Assembly (NCBI RefSeq): GCF_025165815.1
Contig: NZ_JAFFZE010000012.1
Span: forward strand, 1 to 64,000
Length of the DNA: 64,000 nucleotides
Direction of reading: 5' to 3'
From: Actinophytocola gossypii
Lineage (GTDB): Bacteria > Actinomycetota > Actinomycetes > Mycobacteriales > Pseudonocardiaceae
In this document: piece after piece, positions 43,382-51,649 of the stretch
Position numbering within the stretch: the stretch's first letter is position 1
Layout: each line of letters begins with the position of its first letter
Notes under the pieces: model-generated
Databases searched by the model: none
What the model was told of the DNA's origin: nothing
The model's input: the letters and a program-made list of their open reading frames with translations, nothing else
Translations under genes and position numbers: made by a program

Positions 43382-43991
43382 CCGCGACGGCGGCGATGAC
43401 CAGGGCGACGACCGGGTCGGCCCAGGACCAGCCGAACAGCGAGTTGAGCAGCAGCCCGACCAGCAGCACGCCGGACAGGTAGGTGCACAACAGGGTCTGC
43501 TTGGAGTCCGCGACCGCGCTGGCCGAGCCGAGCTCGCGGCCGGCGCGGCGCTGGGCGTAGGACAGGAACGGCATCACCAGCAACGACACCGCCGCCAGCA
43601 CGATGCCGACCGTGGAGTGCTCGGCCGGCTCCCCGCCCAGCAGACCGCGGACGGACTCGACGGTGACGTAGAGCGCGAGCGCGAAGAACGACACCGCGAT
43701 CACCCTCAACGCGGTCCGCTCCCGCGCCTCGGGATCCTTCCCGGAGAACTGCCAGGCGACCGCGGCGGCCGACGCCACCTCGATCACCGAGTCCAACCCG
43801 AACCCGATCAACGCCGTCGACGAGGCGACCATTCCGGCCGAGATCGCGACGACCGCCTCGACGACGTTGTAGACGATCGTCGCGCCGACCAGCAGCCGCA
43901 CCCGGCGCGTCAACAACGTCCGCCGGGGATCGGGTCTCGCGGGGGCGCAGCACTCGTCCCGCTCGGTCGCCGACGCTGCCCGCTCGCTCAT
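43338..43991 (-). CDS. cation diffusion facilitator-like transporter
   Basis: The 217-residue membrane protein has about six helices. It carries paired acidic and His/Asp positions typical of CDF-like exporters (GFGLDSVIEVASAAAVAW; VADSKQTLLCTYLSGVLL; SWADPVVALVIAAVAVREG). Cysteines at both ends (DECCAPA, GEHCC) may bind soft metal. Its ATG overlaps the cmtR stop, so it is presumably derepressed by Cd2+ or Pb2+ and exports them. Confidence 0.88.
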   Translation of the reverse strand: MSERAASATERDECCAPARPDPRRTLLTRRVRLLVGATIVYNVVEAVVAISAGMVASSTALIGFGLDSVIEVASAAAVAWQFSGKDPEARERTALRVIAVSFFALALYVTVESVRGLLGGEPAEHSTVGIVLAAVSLLVMPFLSYAQRRAGRELGSASAVADSKQTLLCTYLSGVLLVGLLLNSLFGWSWADPVVALVIAAVAVREGREALRGEHCC

Positions 43992-44344
43992 CAGCTGCCC
44001 GCCGCAACCACGTCCGAGGCCCGAGCCTCGTCGTCGACGCAGGGCTCCTCGGTGTCCACGGCCAGCACGACCTGCACCAGCTCGCCGAGCGCGCGGGCCA
44101 GGTGGTCGTCGGCCAACGCGTAGCGCACCTGGCGCCCCTCGTAGGTCGCGACCACGAGGCCGCAGCCACGCAGGCAGGCCAGGTGGTTGGACACGTTCGA
44201 GCGGGTCAACCCGAGTTGGGTGGCGAGCAGGCCGGGGTAGCTCACCCCGTCGAGCAGCGCGACGAGGATCCGGCAGCGGGTCGGGTCGGCGAGGGCACGA
44301 CCGAGGCGGGCCAGCGCCGACTCCCGCGTCTCACACGTCAGCAT
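43991..44344 (-). CDS. cmtR: Cd(II)/Pb(II)-sensing ArsR family repressor
   Basis: The 117-residue regulator is strikingly similar to mycobacterial CmtR as I remember it. It opens MLTC and has the recognition region LGLTRSNVSNHL. All three CmtR metal ligands are at matching positions: Cys57 and Cys61 (CLRGC) in the DNA-binding helix, and Cys102 near the end (EEPC). Metal binding should release DNA and induce the coupled transporter gene. Confidence 0.95.
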   Translation of the reverse strand: MLTCETRESALARLGRALADPTRCRILVALLDGVSYPGLLATQLGLTRSNVSNHLACLRGCGLVVATYEGRQVRYALADDHLARALGELVQVVLAVDTEEPCVDDEARASDVVAAGS

Positions 44345-44353
44345 GGATGGAAC

Positions 44354-44381
44354 ATTACAGTGCCCGCTGATATAACAGCAA
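44354..44381 (-). promoter_or_regulatory. cmtR promoter
   Basis: On the minus strand a TTGCTG -35 (plus 44376-44381) and TGTAAT -10 (plus 44354-44359) are 16 bp apart. The -10 ends only nine bases before the ATG, so the transcript has almost no leader. The AT-rich TTATAT in the spacer may be part of the CmtR operator. Confidence 0.55.
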
Positions 44382-44413
44382 GCACTGAACTGTCATCCCG
44401 GTGGGAGCGTGGC

Positions 44414-44836
44414 ATGACCGGCTCGTTCTGGTGGGACCTGCTCATCGGCGTGGCCGCCGGGCTGGTGGTCGCGTGGCTGGCCCTGGTCGTCGTGCTGCTC
44501 GTCGCCCGCCCGCGCGGCGACGAACTGCGCGAGACGCTGCGGCTGCTGCCCGACGTGCTGCGGCTCGTGCGCCGGCTCGCCGGTGACCGGACGCTGCCGC
44601 GCGGTGTCCGCGTCCGGCTCGGTCTGCTGCTGGCCTACCTGGCGGTGCCGATCGACCTGGTCCCGGACTTCATCCCCGTTCTCGGTTACGCGGACGACGC
44701 CATCGTCGTCGCCGTCGTCCTGCGCGGCGTCGTCCGCCGCGCCGGGCTCGACGCGGTTCGCGCGCACTGGCCGGGGACCGACGACGGCTTCGCCGCCGTC
44801 GTCCGGCTCACCGGTCTGAACCGGGAGCCGCCATGA
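44414..44836 (+). CDS. DUF1232 (YkvA-like) membrane protein
   Basis: The 140-residue protein has one N-terminal membrane helix and the DUF1232 core (LLLAYLAVPIDLVPDFIPVLGYADDAIVV). Function is not established for the family. The stop overlaps an ATG of the nucleotidyltransferase frame, but that gene probably begins later. Confidence 0.88.
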   Translation: MTGSFWWDLLIGVAAGLVVAWLALVVVLLVARPRGDELRETLRLLPDVLRLVRRLAGDRTLPRGVRVRLGLLLAYLAVPIDLVPDFIPVLGYADDAIVVAVVLRGVVRRAGLDAVRAHWPGTDDGFAAVVRLTGLNREPP

Positions 44837-44895
44837 CCACGGGACCGTACGATCTGGCCAGGAAGCGCCGCCCGACCCGACCTGGAGGAACCGTC

Positions 44896-45639
44896 GTGTC
44901 CTTCCTCGACGCCGTGGTCGATCGGCTCGGCGCGCTGCCCGGGGTGAGCGCCGTGACGCTCGGCGGGTCGCGAGCGCGGGGCACGCACCGGCCCGACAGC
45001 GACTGGGACCTCGCCCTCTACTACCGCGGTGCGTTCGACCCCCGGGACCTGCGCGACATCGGGTGGGCGGGCGAGGTGTCCGAGCTGGGTGCCTGGGGTG
45101 GCGGCGTGTTCAACGGCGGCGCGTGGCTGACCGTCGACGGCGAGCACGTCGACGTGCACTACCGCGACCTCGACGTCGTCGAGCGCGAGATCGTCGAGGC
45201 GCGGGCCGGGCGGTTCCGGGTCGAGCCGCTGCTGTTCCACCTGGCGGGAATCCCGAGCTACCTGGTCGTCGGCGAGCTGGCTACGCACCGGGTGCTGCGC
45301 GGGGAGCTGCCCCGGCCCGACTACCCGGACGCCTTGCGGCGCGAGGCGCCCGGGGTGTGGTGGGGCATGGCCGAGCTGGTGTTCGGGTACGCGCGCGACG
45401 GGCACGCCGCGCACGGGCGGACCGCCCAGGCGACGGCGCTGGTCGTGCAGGCCGCGACCCAGACCGCACACGCGGTCCTGGCCGCGCGGGGTGAGTGGGT
45501 GACCAACGAGAAGGGCCTGCTCGCCCGGGCCGGGCTGCACGACGTCGATGAGCTCGTCGCGCGGGCGGACCCGGTGGCCGCCGCCGACGCCGTGCGTGCC
45601 CGGTGCGCCGGTGCGGTCGAGGCGGCTCAGCGGCGGTAG
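44896..45639 (+). CDS. nucleotidyltransferase (MNT-type) domain protein
   Basis: The 247-residue protein has the polymerase-beta-like motif GGSRARGTHRPDSDWDLALYY (GS followed by DxD) within its first 40 residues and a later Asp (VDVHYRD), as in minimal nucleotidyltransferases and antibiotic adenylyltransferases. A helical C-terminal domain follows. GTG 44896 with GGAGG seven bases upstream fits the family N-terminus. An ATG at 44833 would add 21 unconserved residues. Substrate unknown. Confidence 0.85.
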   Translation: MSFLDAVVDRLGALPGVSAVTLGGSRARGTHRPDSDWDLALYYRGAFDPRDLRDIGWAGEVSELGAWGGGVFNGGAWLTVDGEHVDVHYRDLDVVEREIVEARAGRFRVEPLLFHLAGIPSYLVVGELATHRVLRGELPRPDYPDALRREAPGVWWGMAELVFGYARDGHAAHGRTAQATALVVQAATQTAHAVLAARGEWVTNEKGLLARAGLHDVDELVARADPVAAADAVRARCAGAVEAAQRR

Positions 45640-47336
45640 ACGCCGAACTCGTACAGCGAGTAGCCCCAACCCGTTCCCCGCTGGGTGGCGTGGACGCGCA
45701 CGTACCTACCGGACGCGGACACGTCGATCGCGTCCACACCCCCGTCGGCTGTGGTGGTCGAGTGCACCGGGCGCCAGGTCGAGCCGTCGTCGGAGACCTG
45801 GATCTCGTACGCACGGCCGTACGCGGTCTCCCAGACCAGCTGCACGTGGTCGAACCGCCGCACCGAACCCAGGTCGACCTGGATCCACTGTGGATCGCTC
45901 CAGTCGCTGGCCCAGCGGGTGGTCAGGGAATCGTCGGTGGCCAGGGACGGCGGGAAGGGAGCGCCGTCGCCCTGGGTTTGGTGGGAGGACGCCGTGGTCG
46001 GCTTTCCTTGGGACAGCTTGGTTCCTGGCGCGGTCGGTGGGACGACGCGGAACGAACGGGACTCGATGCCGACGTTGCCTCGGCCGTCGCGCGCGTAGAC
46101 GTACAGCTTCCAGACGCCCAGCCGGTCCGGCGCGGTGACGGTGAACGGGCCGGTGCCGGTGAACTGGGCCGGCACCAGCGCGCCGGCGTTGTCGATGTAC
46201 TTGCCGTTGAGCATGAGCGAGTACGAGATGGCGTCACCGTCGGGGTCGGACGCCGACAGGTCGACGGTGAACCTCCCGCCGGCGGGGACCTCGCCGAGGT
46301 CGGACATCGCGCTGATCACCGGCGGCGTGTTGGACGGTGTGGCGCCGCCGTACATTCGGGCGACCGAGTAGTACGACAGGCGCTTCTCGTCGCCGGGTAG
46401 CAGGTTGAACCACACGCCGCCGAAGTCCTGCTCGGTGCCGTAGTGGAACATCGTGCCGCCCAGCGCCACGCCGTCGTGGGACATCAGGCAGTCCCAGGCA
46501 GCGGGGTAGGCGTCGCGCTTCTCGACGTCACCGGGCTCGTCGGGGACGCCGTTGTGGTCGTCGGGGACCTCCCACTCGCCGGCCGGGCCGCCCTCGGTGA
46601 GGATGTAGGGCTTGGTGTAGCCGCCGTCGGTCCAGGTGCGCCGGATGTCGCAGACCGCGCCGTAGGAGTTCACGGCGTACAGGTCCAGGTCGGGGGCGTG
46701 GTCGCGGTAGTACGGCCACGCGCCGGTCCACGCGTCGGTCGAGGTGACCGGGTGGTTCGGGTCGGCGGCGTGGATCGCGCGGGTGACCTCGTTGACGAAC
46801 CGGGTGTAGGCGACGCGCTGGTCCTCCAGCTGGGTACCGGAGTAGCAGTTCTGCATGCCGAGGATCGACTCGTTGCCGACGTTCCACATCAGCACGCCAG
46901 GGTGGTCGCGGTACTCGTTCACCCAACGTAGGAACTCCGCCAGCATGGTGGACTTGTAGTTCGTGTCCGTCACGTAGTCGACGCAGCCGCCGCTGCCGGG
47001 GCCGCCGCCGGGCTGCAGCCAGAAGCCGTTGATCACCTTGACGCCGTTGGCCGTCGCCGCGTCCAGCAGCGGGCGGGTGGTGCCGTCGGTGCCCCAGGTG
47101 CGGACCGTGTTCACGCCCATCGCGCGCAGGTCGGGCATCCGGGCGGCGGCCTCGCCGACCGGCGGGCCCCAGGTCAGGCCCCGCACCGTGAACGGGCTGC
47201 CGTCGACGGTCAGCTGCCAGTCGCCGTGCGAGCCGGTCACCCGCACCACGCTCGGTGCGGCCTGCGCGGGCACGGTCAGCAGGCCCAGCAGCAGGGCCAG
47301 GATCGCCACCGTCGTGGTGGCGCGAACGCGCGTCAT
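45627..47336 (-). CDS. secreted glycoside hydrolase (GH2/GH5-like barrel) with discoidin domain
   Basis: The 569-residue product has a signal peptide to about residue 27 (VPAQA). A TIM barrel of the GH2/GH5 clan follows, with acid/base Glu156 (WNVGNES) and nucleophile Glu248 (ILTEGG). Then comes an Ig-like domain (about 350-430) and a C-terminal discoidin domain (TTRWASDWSDPQWIQVDL). It acts outside the cell, presumably on a beta-linked polysaccharide. GAGGAG precedes the ATG. A LacI-type operator covers its transcription start. Confidence 0.88.
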   Translation of the reverse strand: MTRVRATTTVAILALLLGLLTVPAQAAPSVVRVTGSHGDWQLTVDGSPFTVRGLTWGPPVGEAAARMPDLRAMGVNTVRTWGTDGTTRPLLDAATANGVKVINGFWLQPGGGPGSGGCVDYVTDTNYKSTMLAEFLRWVNEYRDHPGVLMWNVGNESILGMQNCYSGTQLEDQRVAYTRFVNEVTRAIHAADPNHPVTSTDAWTGAWPYYRDHAPDLDLYAVNSYGAVCDIRRTWTDGGYTKPYILTEGGPAGEWEVPDDHNGVPDEPGDVEKRDAYPAAWDCLMSHDGVALGGTMFHYGTEQDFGGVWFNLLPGDEKRLSYYSVARMYGGATPSNTPPVISAMSDLGEVPAGGRFTVDLSASDPDGDAISYSLMLNGKYIDNAGALVPAQFTGTGPFTVTAPDRLGVWKLYVYARDGRGNVGIESRSFRVVPPTAPGTKLSQGKPTTASSHQTQGDGAPFPPSLATDDSLTTRWASDWSDPQWIQVDLGSVRRFDHVQLVWETAYGRAYEIQVSDDGSTWRPVHSTTTADGGVDAIDVSASGRYVRVHATQRGTGWGYSLYEFGVYRR

Positions 47337-47367
47337 CGCGGTCTCCTCAGCAGGGTCGAGTGGGTTC

Positions 47368-47381
47368 GGAGAGCGCTCTCC
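47368..47381. promoter_or_regulatory. LacI-type operator, copy 2
   Basis: A perfect GGAGAGCGCTCTCC lies 12 bp downstream of the -10 of the minus-strand hydrolase promoter, over the probable transcription start. It is identical to the sites at 34354 and 47453. Confidence 0.85.
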
Positions 47382-47393
47382 CACTCGTCTCCG

Positions 47394-47421
47394 ATCGTAC
47401 GGGCACCCCTTCCGGTGTCAA
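47394..47421 (-). promoter_or_regulatory. promoter of the secreted hydrolase
   Basis: Minus-strand TTGACA (plus 47416-47421) and TACGAT (plus 47394-47399) are separated by 16 bp, a near-consensus promoter. The -35 forms an 8-bp inverted repeat with the plus-strand TTGACA at 47431-47436, which probably serves the divergent gene. Confidence 0.75.
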
Positions 47422-47452
47422 GGGTGCGCCTTGACAGGTGTGCCACGCTGTG

Positions 47453-47466
47453 GGAGAGCGCTCTCC
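47453..47466. promoter_or_regulatory. LacI-type operator, copy 3
   Basis: This is a third identical GGAGAGCGCTCTCC. It lies 17 bp after the plus-strand TTGACA (47431-47436) and so occupies the -10 region of the DUF1996 gene promoter. Confidence 0.85.
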
Positions 47467-47491
47467 CTCGAACCCTGCCGAGGAGGAGTAC

Positions 47492-48412
47492 ATGAGACGA
47501 CATCTCGCCGCCGCGGCGGCCGGCCTGGCCACCGCAGCGCTGCTGACCTTCGCCCCCACCAGCCAGGCCGATCTCCGGGTTGACGACGTCACCCATCACG
47601 AGTTCCAGGTCAACTGCTCGGTGACGCACCGGGCGCCCGACGACCCGATCGTCTTCCCCGGCCTGCCCGGCGCGTCGCACGACCACAGCTTCGCCGGCAA
47701 CATCACCACCGACGCCCACTCCACGCTGGAGTCACTGCGCGGCGCCGGGCTCGGCGCGACGTCCTGCCTCGCGCCGGACGACCTGTCCGCGTACTGGTTC
47801 CCGACGATGTTCGACGGCGACCAGCCGGTCGTGCCGATCGGGCGGCAGGTCATCTACTACAAGTCCGGCGTGCTCGACTACACCTCGGTTCGCCCGTTCC
47901 CGCCGGGCCTGCGGTACGTGGTCGGCAGCCCGATGGCCTCGCTCGACGAGTTCCGCACCGCGCCCGGCCGGGTCGAGGGCTGGGAGTGCGGCAACGACTT
48001 CTTCAACTGGGACTTCCCGACCCACTGCATGGCGGGCAGCCAACTCAACATCCGTTACCAGGCCCCGAGTTGCTGGGACGGGGTGCACCTGGACTCGGCC
48101 GACCACAAGAGCCACATGGCCTACCCGGTCGAAGGGGTCTGCCCGTCGACGCACCCGAACCCGGTGCCGATGCTGGAGTTCAAGATCGCGTTCCCGGTCG
48201 ACGGCGACACCTCGCGGGTGCGCCTGGCCAGCGGACGCGGCTACTCCTGGCACTACGACTTCTTCAACGCCTGGGACCCGCCGACGCTCGCCGCCCTCGT
48301 CTCGCACTGCATCAACGGCGGCCTGCAGTGCGACCCGCGCGGGTACGACCAGTACAAGCCGCACCGCGGCGCCGCGCTGGGCGAGAACTACCGGCTCCCG
48401 GGCCGGCCGTGA
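47492..48412 (+). CDS. secreted DUF1996 protein
   Basis: The 306-residue exported protein has a signal peptide (cleavage near TSQA, residue 25) and a DUF1996 domain (EFQVNCSVTHRAPDDPIVFPG, SHDHSFAGN, GWECGNDFFNWDFPTHC). The family is common in fungi and actinomycetes and lacks a proven activity. Several histidines and conserved cysteines suggest a metal-dependent extracellular enzyme or binding protein. It is co-regulated with the divergent hydrolase through the shared operators. Confidence 0.88.
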   Translation: MRRHLAAAAAGLATAALLTFAPTSQADLRVDDVTHHEFQVNCSVTHRAPDDPIVFPGLPGASHDHSFAGNITTDAHSTLESLRGAGLGATSCLAPDDLSAYWFPTMFDGDQPVVPIGRQVIYYKSGVLDYTSVRPFPPGLRYVVGSPMASLDEFRTAPGRVEGWECGNDFFNWDFPTHCMAGSQLNIRYQAPSCWDGVHLDSADHKSHMAYPVEGVCPSTHPNPVPMLEFKIAFPVDGDTSRVRLASGRGYSWHYDFFNAWDPPTLAALVSHCINGGLQCDPRGYDQYKPHRGAALGENYRLPGRP

Positions 48413-48454
48413 CGGCGAGCCCGGGGCCCGTCCCGCGCGGGCCCCGGGCTCGGC

Positions 48455-49378
48455 TCACACCGACCGCGCGCGGGGTGTGCCGATGACCGCCAGCACCACG
48501 ACCGCCAGCAGGCCGTAGCAACCCGCCGCCAGCACCGCCGTCTTCGGGTCGATGCGCAGTGTCCACAGCAGCACCACCGGCAGGACGACCGGCAGCCCCA
48601 GCATCAGCACCGCCCGGTAACCGGTCCTGGACCAGGCCCCGCCAGCCGCCACGGCGACCCCGACGAGCAGGACCGAACCGATCGACGTCAGCACCGAGTC
48701 GTGGTACCGCCCCGGCGCGATGGCGAACAGCACGACGGTCGCGGCGACGACACCGGCGAACACCGTGAAACGCTTGGCGCCCACCAGTTCCCAGCCCCTG
48801 GCCGGACCGGGCGACCAGGTCAGGGCGGCCGCGACCACGACGCCGGCCACCACCGATCCGGCGTGCAACGCCAACCACCGCATCGAGGGGTCCGGGGCGA
48901 TGAACGGGACGCTCAGGAAGCCGACGGTGCCCAGCCAGGCGCCGACCGCGGCCGTGCGCCGCAGCCGGAACAGGGCGAGCACGGCGACGACGAACCAGAC
49001 CACCCACACCGGCAGGTCCGGAAGCGACCCCTGCCACCGCATGGCGCCGGGCGAGAGGGACGGTCCCAGCAACGAGGCCGGCGAGCTCGTGCGCAGTTCG
49101 TTCAGTGCTCCGGCGGCGCCGAGCAGCACGGCCAGCGGGCCGAGCAGGGCGACGGCGGCCCAGACGTCCCGGGTGGGCTTGCCGTCCGCGGTCACCATTC
49201 GGCGCAGGTGCAGTCGGGCCGCGCCCCACAGCAGGTCGACGGTCTCCCGCAGGCCCGGCCGGGCGTGCTCGGTGGCTCCGTCCATGAGCACGCCGAGCAT
49301 CTCCTCGCCGTGGCGTTCCCGGTGGTCGCGTGGGTACAGGGCGACCAGTCGGTGGTAGCCGGTTTCCAGGCCCGTCAT
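48455..49378 (-). CDS. hypothetical membrane protein paired with PadR
   Basis: The 307-residue protein has a soluble N-terminal segment (RLVALYPRDHRERHGEEMLGVL) like that in permease-prefix proteins, and about seven hydrophobic helices. Its ATG overlaps the PadR stop (ATGA). PadR genes are often coupled to a membrane protein of this kind, which the regulator probably controls. Function unknown. Confidence 0.8.
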   Translation of the reverse strand: MTGLETGYHRLVALYPRDHRERHGEEMLGVLMDGATEHARPGLRETVDLLWGAARLHLRRMVTADGKPTRDVWAAVALLGPLAVLLGAAGALNELRTSSPASLLGPSLSPGAMRWQGSLPDLPVWVVWFVVAVLALFRLRRTAAVGAWLGTVGFLSVPFIAPDPSMRWLALHAGSVVAGVVVAAALTWSPGPARGWELVGAKRFTVFAGVVAATVVLFAIAPGRYHDSVLTSIGSVLLVGVAVAAGGAWSRTGYRAVLMLGLPVVLPVVLLWTLRIDPKTAVLAAGCYGLLAVVVLAVIGTPRARSV

Positions 49379-49713
49379 GCCGTTCCTCCCGTCAGGCGCG
49401 CGCGCAGGCGGTTGTGCGCGGCGCGGGTATGTGCTCGCAGTCGCTCCACCTCGGCGGCCAGCCGGGTGGCGCCGGGTTCGGTCAGCCGGTAGTAGCGCCG
49501 CAGCCGGCCGTCGACGACCTCCTCCCGGTCGACGTCGACCCAGCCGTCCTCCCTCAACCGGTCGAGCGCGGCATAGAGGGTGCCGGCGCGCAGGGTGACC
49601 CGGCCGCCGGAGATCTCCTGGACGTCACGTTGGATGCCGTACCCGTGCTGTGGGCGGGCGGCCAGCGCGGTCAGGATCAGGAAGGTCGGCTCGCGCATCG
49701 GAGCATCGCTCAT
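49375..49713 (-). CDS. PadR family transcriptional regulator
   Basis: The 112-residue winged-helix regulator has the signature HGYGIQRDVQEISGGRVTLRAGTLYAALDRLREDGWV, with a short C-terminal dimerisation helix. The start is ATG 49713. A TATAAC -10-like element ends about six bases before it, so the message is probably leaderless. It likely regulates itself and the membrane protein. Confidence 0.92.
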   Translation of the reverse strand: MSDAPMREPTFLILTALAARPQHGYGIQRDVQEISGGRVTLRAGTLYAALDRLREDGWVDVDREEVVDGRLRRYYRLTEPGATRLAAEVERLRAHTRAAHNRLRARLTGGTA

Positions 49714-49797
49714 GTGAGTGTTATATACCGATGATCTGACTATCCGCAAGGCGCCCGCCTCGGGTTGCCGGCGGAGCGCGGGGCGGTGACCATCCGG

Positions 49798-49828
49798 AGA
49801 TGAAGGATTTCTCATCCCCGGTTCATGG
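49798..49828 (+). promoter_or_regulatory. candidate response-regulator box 1
   Basis: GATGAAGG, a few bases, TCTCATCC, then GGTTCATG precede the Asp-tail gene. Nearly the same pattern recurs at 52318-52347. Tandem TTCxCAT/TTCATG half-sites suit an OmpR-type regulator, most simply the one encoded at 51646-52308. Confidence 0.55.
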
Positions 49829-49860
49829 GCGGCCGCCCGACCGGCCTGAATAGTGGTGAC

Positions 49861-50199
49861 ATGCGGTTCACCAGCCGGACGGCGGTGCTGGCGGCGGCGC
49901 TCGTGCTGCCGCTGGGTGCCGTCCTGGCCACCTTCGCCCTCACCGCCGATCCGCCGACACCGCGGGTGCCGAACGTCGTCGAGATCGGTGAGGGAGCGGT
50001 GAGCGGCTCGGCGGAGACCTCGACCGAGACCACCCCGACACCCTCACCCACCACGACGACCACGACCCGGGCACCGGCGCCGCCGCCGGCCCGGCCGCCG
50101 CGCACGGAGGTCGTACCGCCCCCACCGGTCGTCGACGACGATGACGACGACGACGATGGTGACGACGACGACGATGACGACGATGACGACGACGACTGA
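49861..50199 (+). CDS. small exported protein with Asp-rich C-terminal tail
   Basis: The 112-residue product has a membrane or signal segment (about residues 7-28), a Thr/Pro-rich linker (TPTPSPTTTTTTRAPAPPPARPP) and a C-terminus of 20 aspartates broken by one glycine. The tail could bind Ca2+ or other cations at the cell surface. It is the first gene of the two-component cluster and overlaps the kinase gene, so it may be a ligand-sensing accessory of the kinase. No family is recognised. The ATG at 49861 lies close to a TGAATAGT element, as in leaderless genes. Confidence 0.75.
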   Translation: MRFTSRTAVLAAALVLPLGAVLATFALTADPPTPRVPNVVEIGEGAVSGSAETSTETTPTPSPTTTTTTRAPAPPPARPPRTEVVPPPPVVDDDDDDDDGDDDDDDDDDDDD

Positions 50200-51649
50200 G
50201 CGGGTCACGCCGGTCGGGCCGGCGCCCCCGGCTCCCCCGGAGCGGCGCACGCGGGGCGTGCCGGCACGGGTACTGATCATGTGCTGGCTGCTGGTGCTGA
50301 TGACCGTGGTGCTCGTCGCGGTCTGCCTGATCACCCGCAACCTGCTGCGCCAGGAGGCGTTCTCCGACGCCACCGCCGCCCTCGAGCAGGAGGCGCTGGA
50401 GTACCACGAGGTCGCCCGAACCGGGGTCGACCAGACCACCCGGCAGCCGTTCCCCACCGTGAACGCCCTGCTGGAGAACCACGTCCGGATGCAGTACCCG
50501 GACGACGACGAGGTCATCTTCGGCTGGATCGAGGGCGGCGGTTACCTGCACCAGGCCCGTACCGGCCCGATCCCGCTCAACCGACACCAGGACATCACCG
50601 ACACGATCATCGCCTCACCGGCGTCGGCCGGGGTGGTGTCGACCCCCGCCGGCGACATGCAGTGGATCAAGGTCGTGACCACCGCGCCCGACGGTGGGCG
50701 CGGCGCCTACGTCGTCGGCTACCTCATCGACCGGGACCTCGCCGAGATCGACGCGACGATCCGCACGCTCGCGCTGGTGTCGCTGCTCGGCCTGGTGTTC
50801 GCCGGTGGCGCGGCCTGGGTGGTCGCCGGGCAGATCCTGGCGCCGGTCCGGCTGGTGCGGCAGGCCGCCGCCGAGATCACCGAACGCGACCTCACCAGCC
50901 GCATCCAGGTCGCCGGCAACGACGACATCGCCGCGCTGTCCGAGCAGTTCAACGCGATGCTCGACCGGCTGGAGCAGGCGTTCGCCACCCAGCGGGAGTT
51001 CCTCGACGACGCGAGCCACGAGCTGCGCACGCCGATCACGATCGTGCGCGGGCACCTGGAGCTGATGGACCCCGCCGGCGGCGACCCGGCCGAGCGGGCC
51101 GAGGTGGTGCGGCTGTGCACCGACGAGTTGGACCGGATGAGCCGGATCGTGGACGACCTGCTGCTGCTGGCGAAGGCCGAGCGCCCGGACTTCGTGCGGC
51201 CGGAGCCGGTGGAGCTGGCCGAGCTGACCAGCGACGTCGACGCGAAGGTGCGCGCACTCGGCGACCGGGACTGGCGGCTGGACGGCATCGGGGTCGGCAT
51301 CGTGCACGTCGACCCGCAGCGGGTCACCCAGGCTGTGGTGCAGCTCGCGCACAACGCCGTGCAGCACACCGAACCGGGTGACCGGATCATGGTCGGTTCC
51401 GCCCGGACCGGTGGTCTCGTGTCCTTCTGGGTGACCGACACCGGGCCCGGCGTGACCCCCGCGGAGATCGAGGTGATCTTCGACCGGTTCACCCGCGCCG
51501 GCGGCGGCCGGGGACACCGCGGCGGCGCCGGCCTCGGCCTGGCGATCGTCCGCGCCATCGCCGAGGCACACCACGGAACGGTGAAGGTGCTGTCGACCCC
51601 TGGCTCGGGGGCGACGTTCGGAATCGAGTTGCCAGGGGGTGCACGGTGA
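50183..51649 (+). CDS. two-component sensor histidine kinase
   Basis: The 488-residue kinase has a membrane helix near residue 30 (RVLIMCWLLVLMTVVLVAVCL), an extracytoplasmic sensor region, a second helix, a HAMP domain and an H-box with His279 (DDASHELRTPIT). The N-box (LAHNAVQHTEPGD) and G-boxes (DTGPGV, GGAGLGLAIVRAI) follow. Its N-terminus is a Thr/Met repeat read from the same GAC-rich DNA that encodes the Asp tail of the previous gene, so several ATG starts (50141-50183) are possible. I take 50183. The order kinase then regulator is by GTGA overlap. Confidence 0.92.
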   Translation: MTTTTERVTPVGPAPPAPPERRTRGVPARVLIMCWLLVLMTVVLVAVCLITRNLLRQEAFSDATAALEQEALEYHEVARTGVDQTTRQPFPTVNALLENHVRMQYPDDDEVIFGWIEGGGYLHQARTGPIPLNRHQDITDTIIASPASAGVVSTPAGDMQWIKVVTTAPDGGRGAYVVGYLIDRDLAEIDATIRTLALVSLLGLVFAGGAAWVVAGQILAPVRLVRQAAAEITERDLTSRIQVAGNDDIAALSEQFNAMLDRLEQAFATQREFLDDASHELRTPITIVRGHLELMDPAGGDPAERAEVVRLCTDELDRMSRIVDDLLLLAKAERPDFVRPEPVELAELTSDVDAKVRALGDRDWRLDGIGVGIVHVDPQRVTQAVVQLAHNAVQHTEPGDRIMVGSARTGGLVSFWVTDTGPGVTPAEIEVIFDRFTRAGGGRGHRGGAGLGLAIVRAIAEAHHGTVKVLSTPGSGATFGIELPGGAR

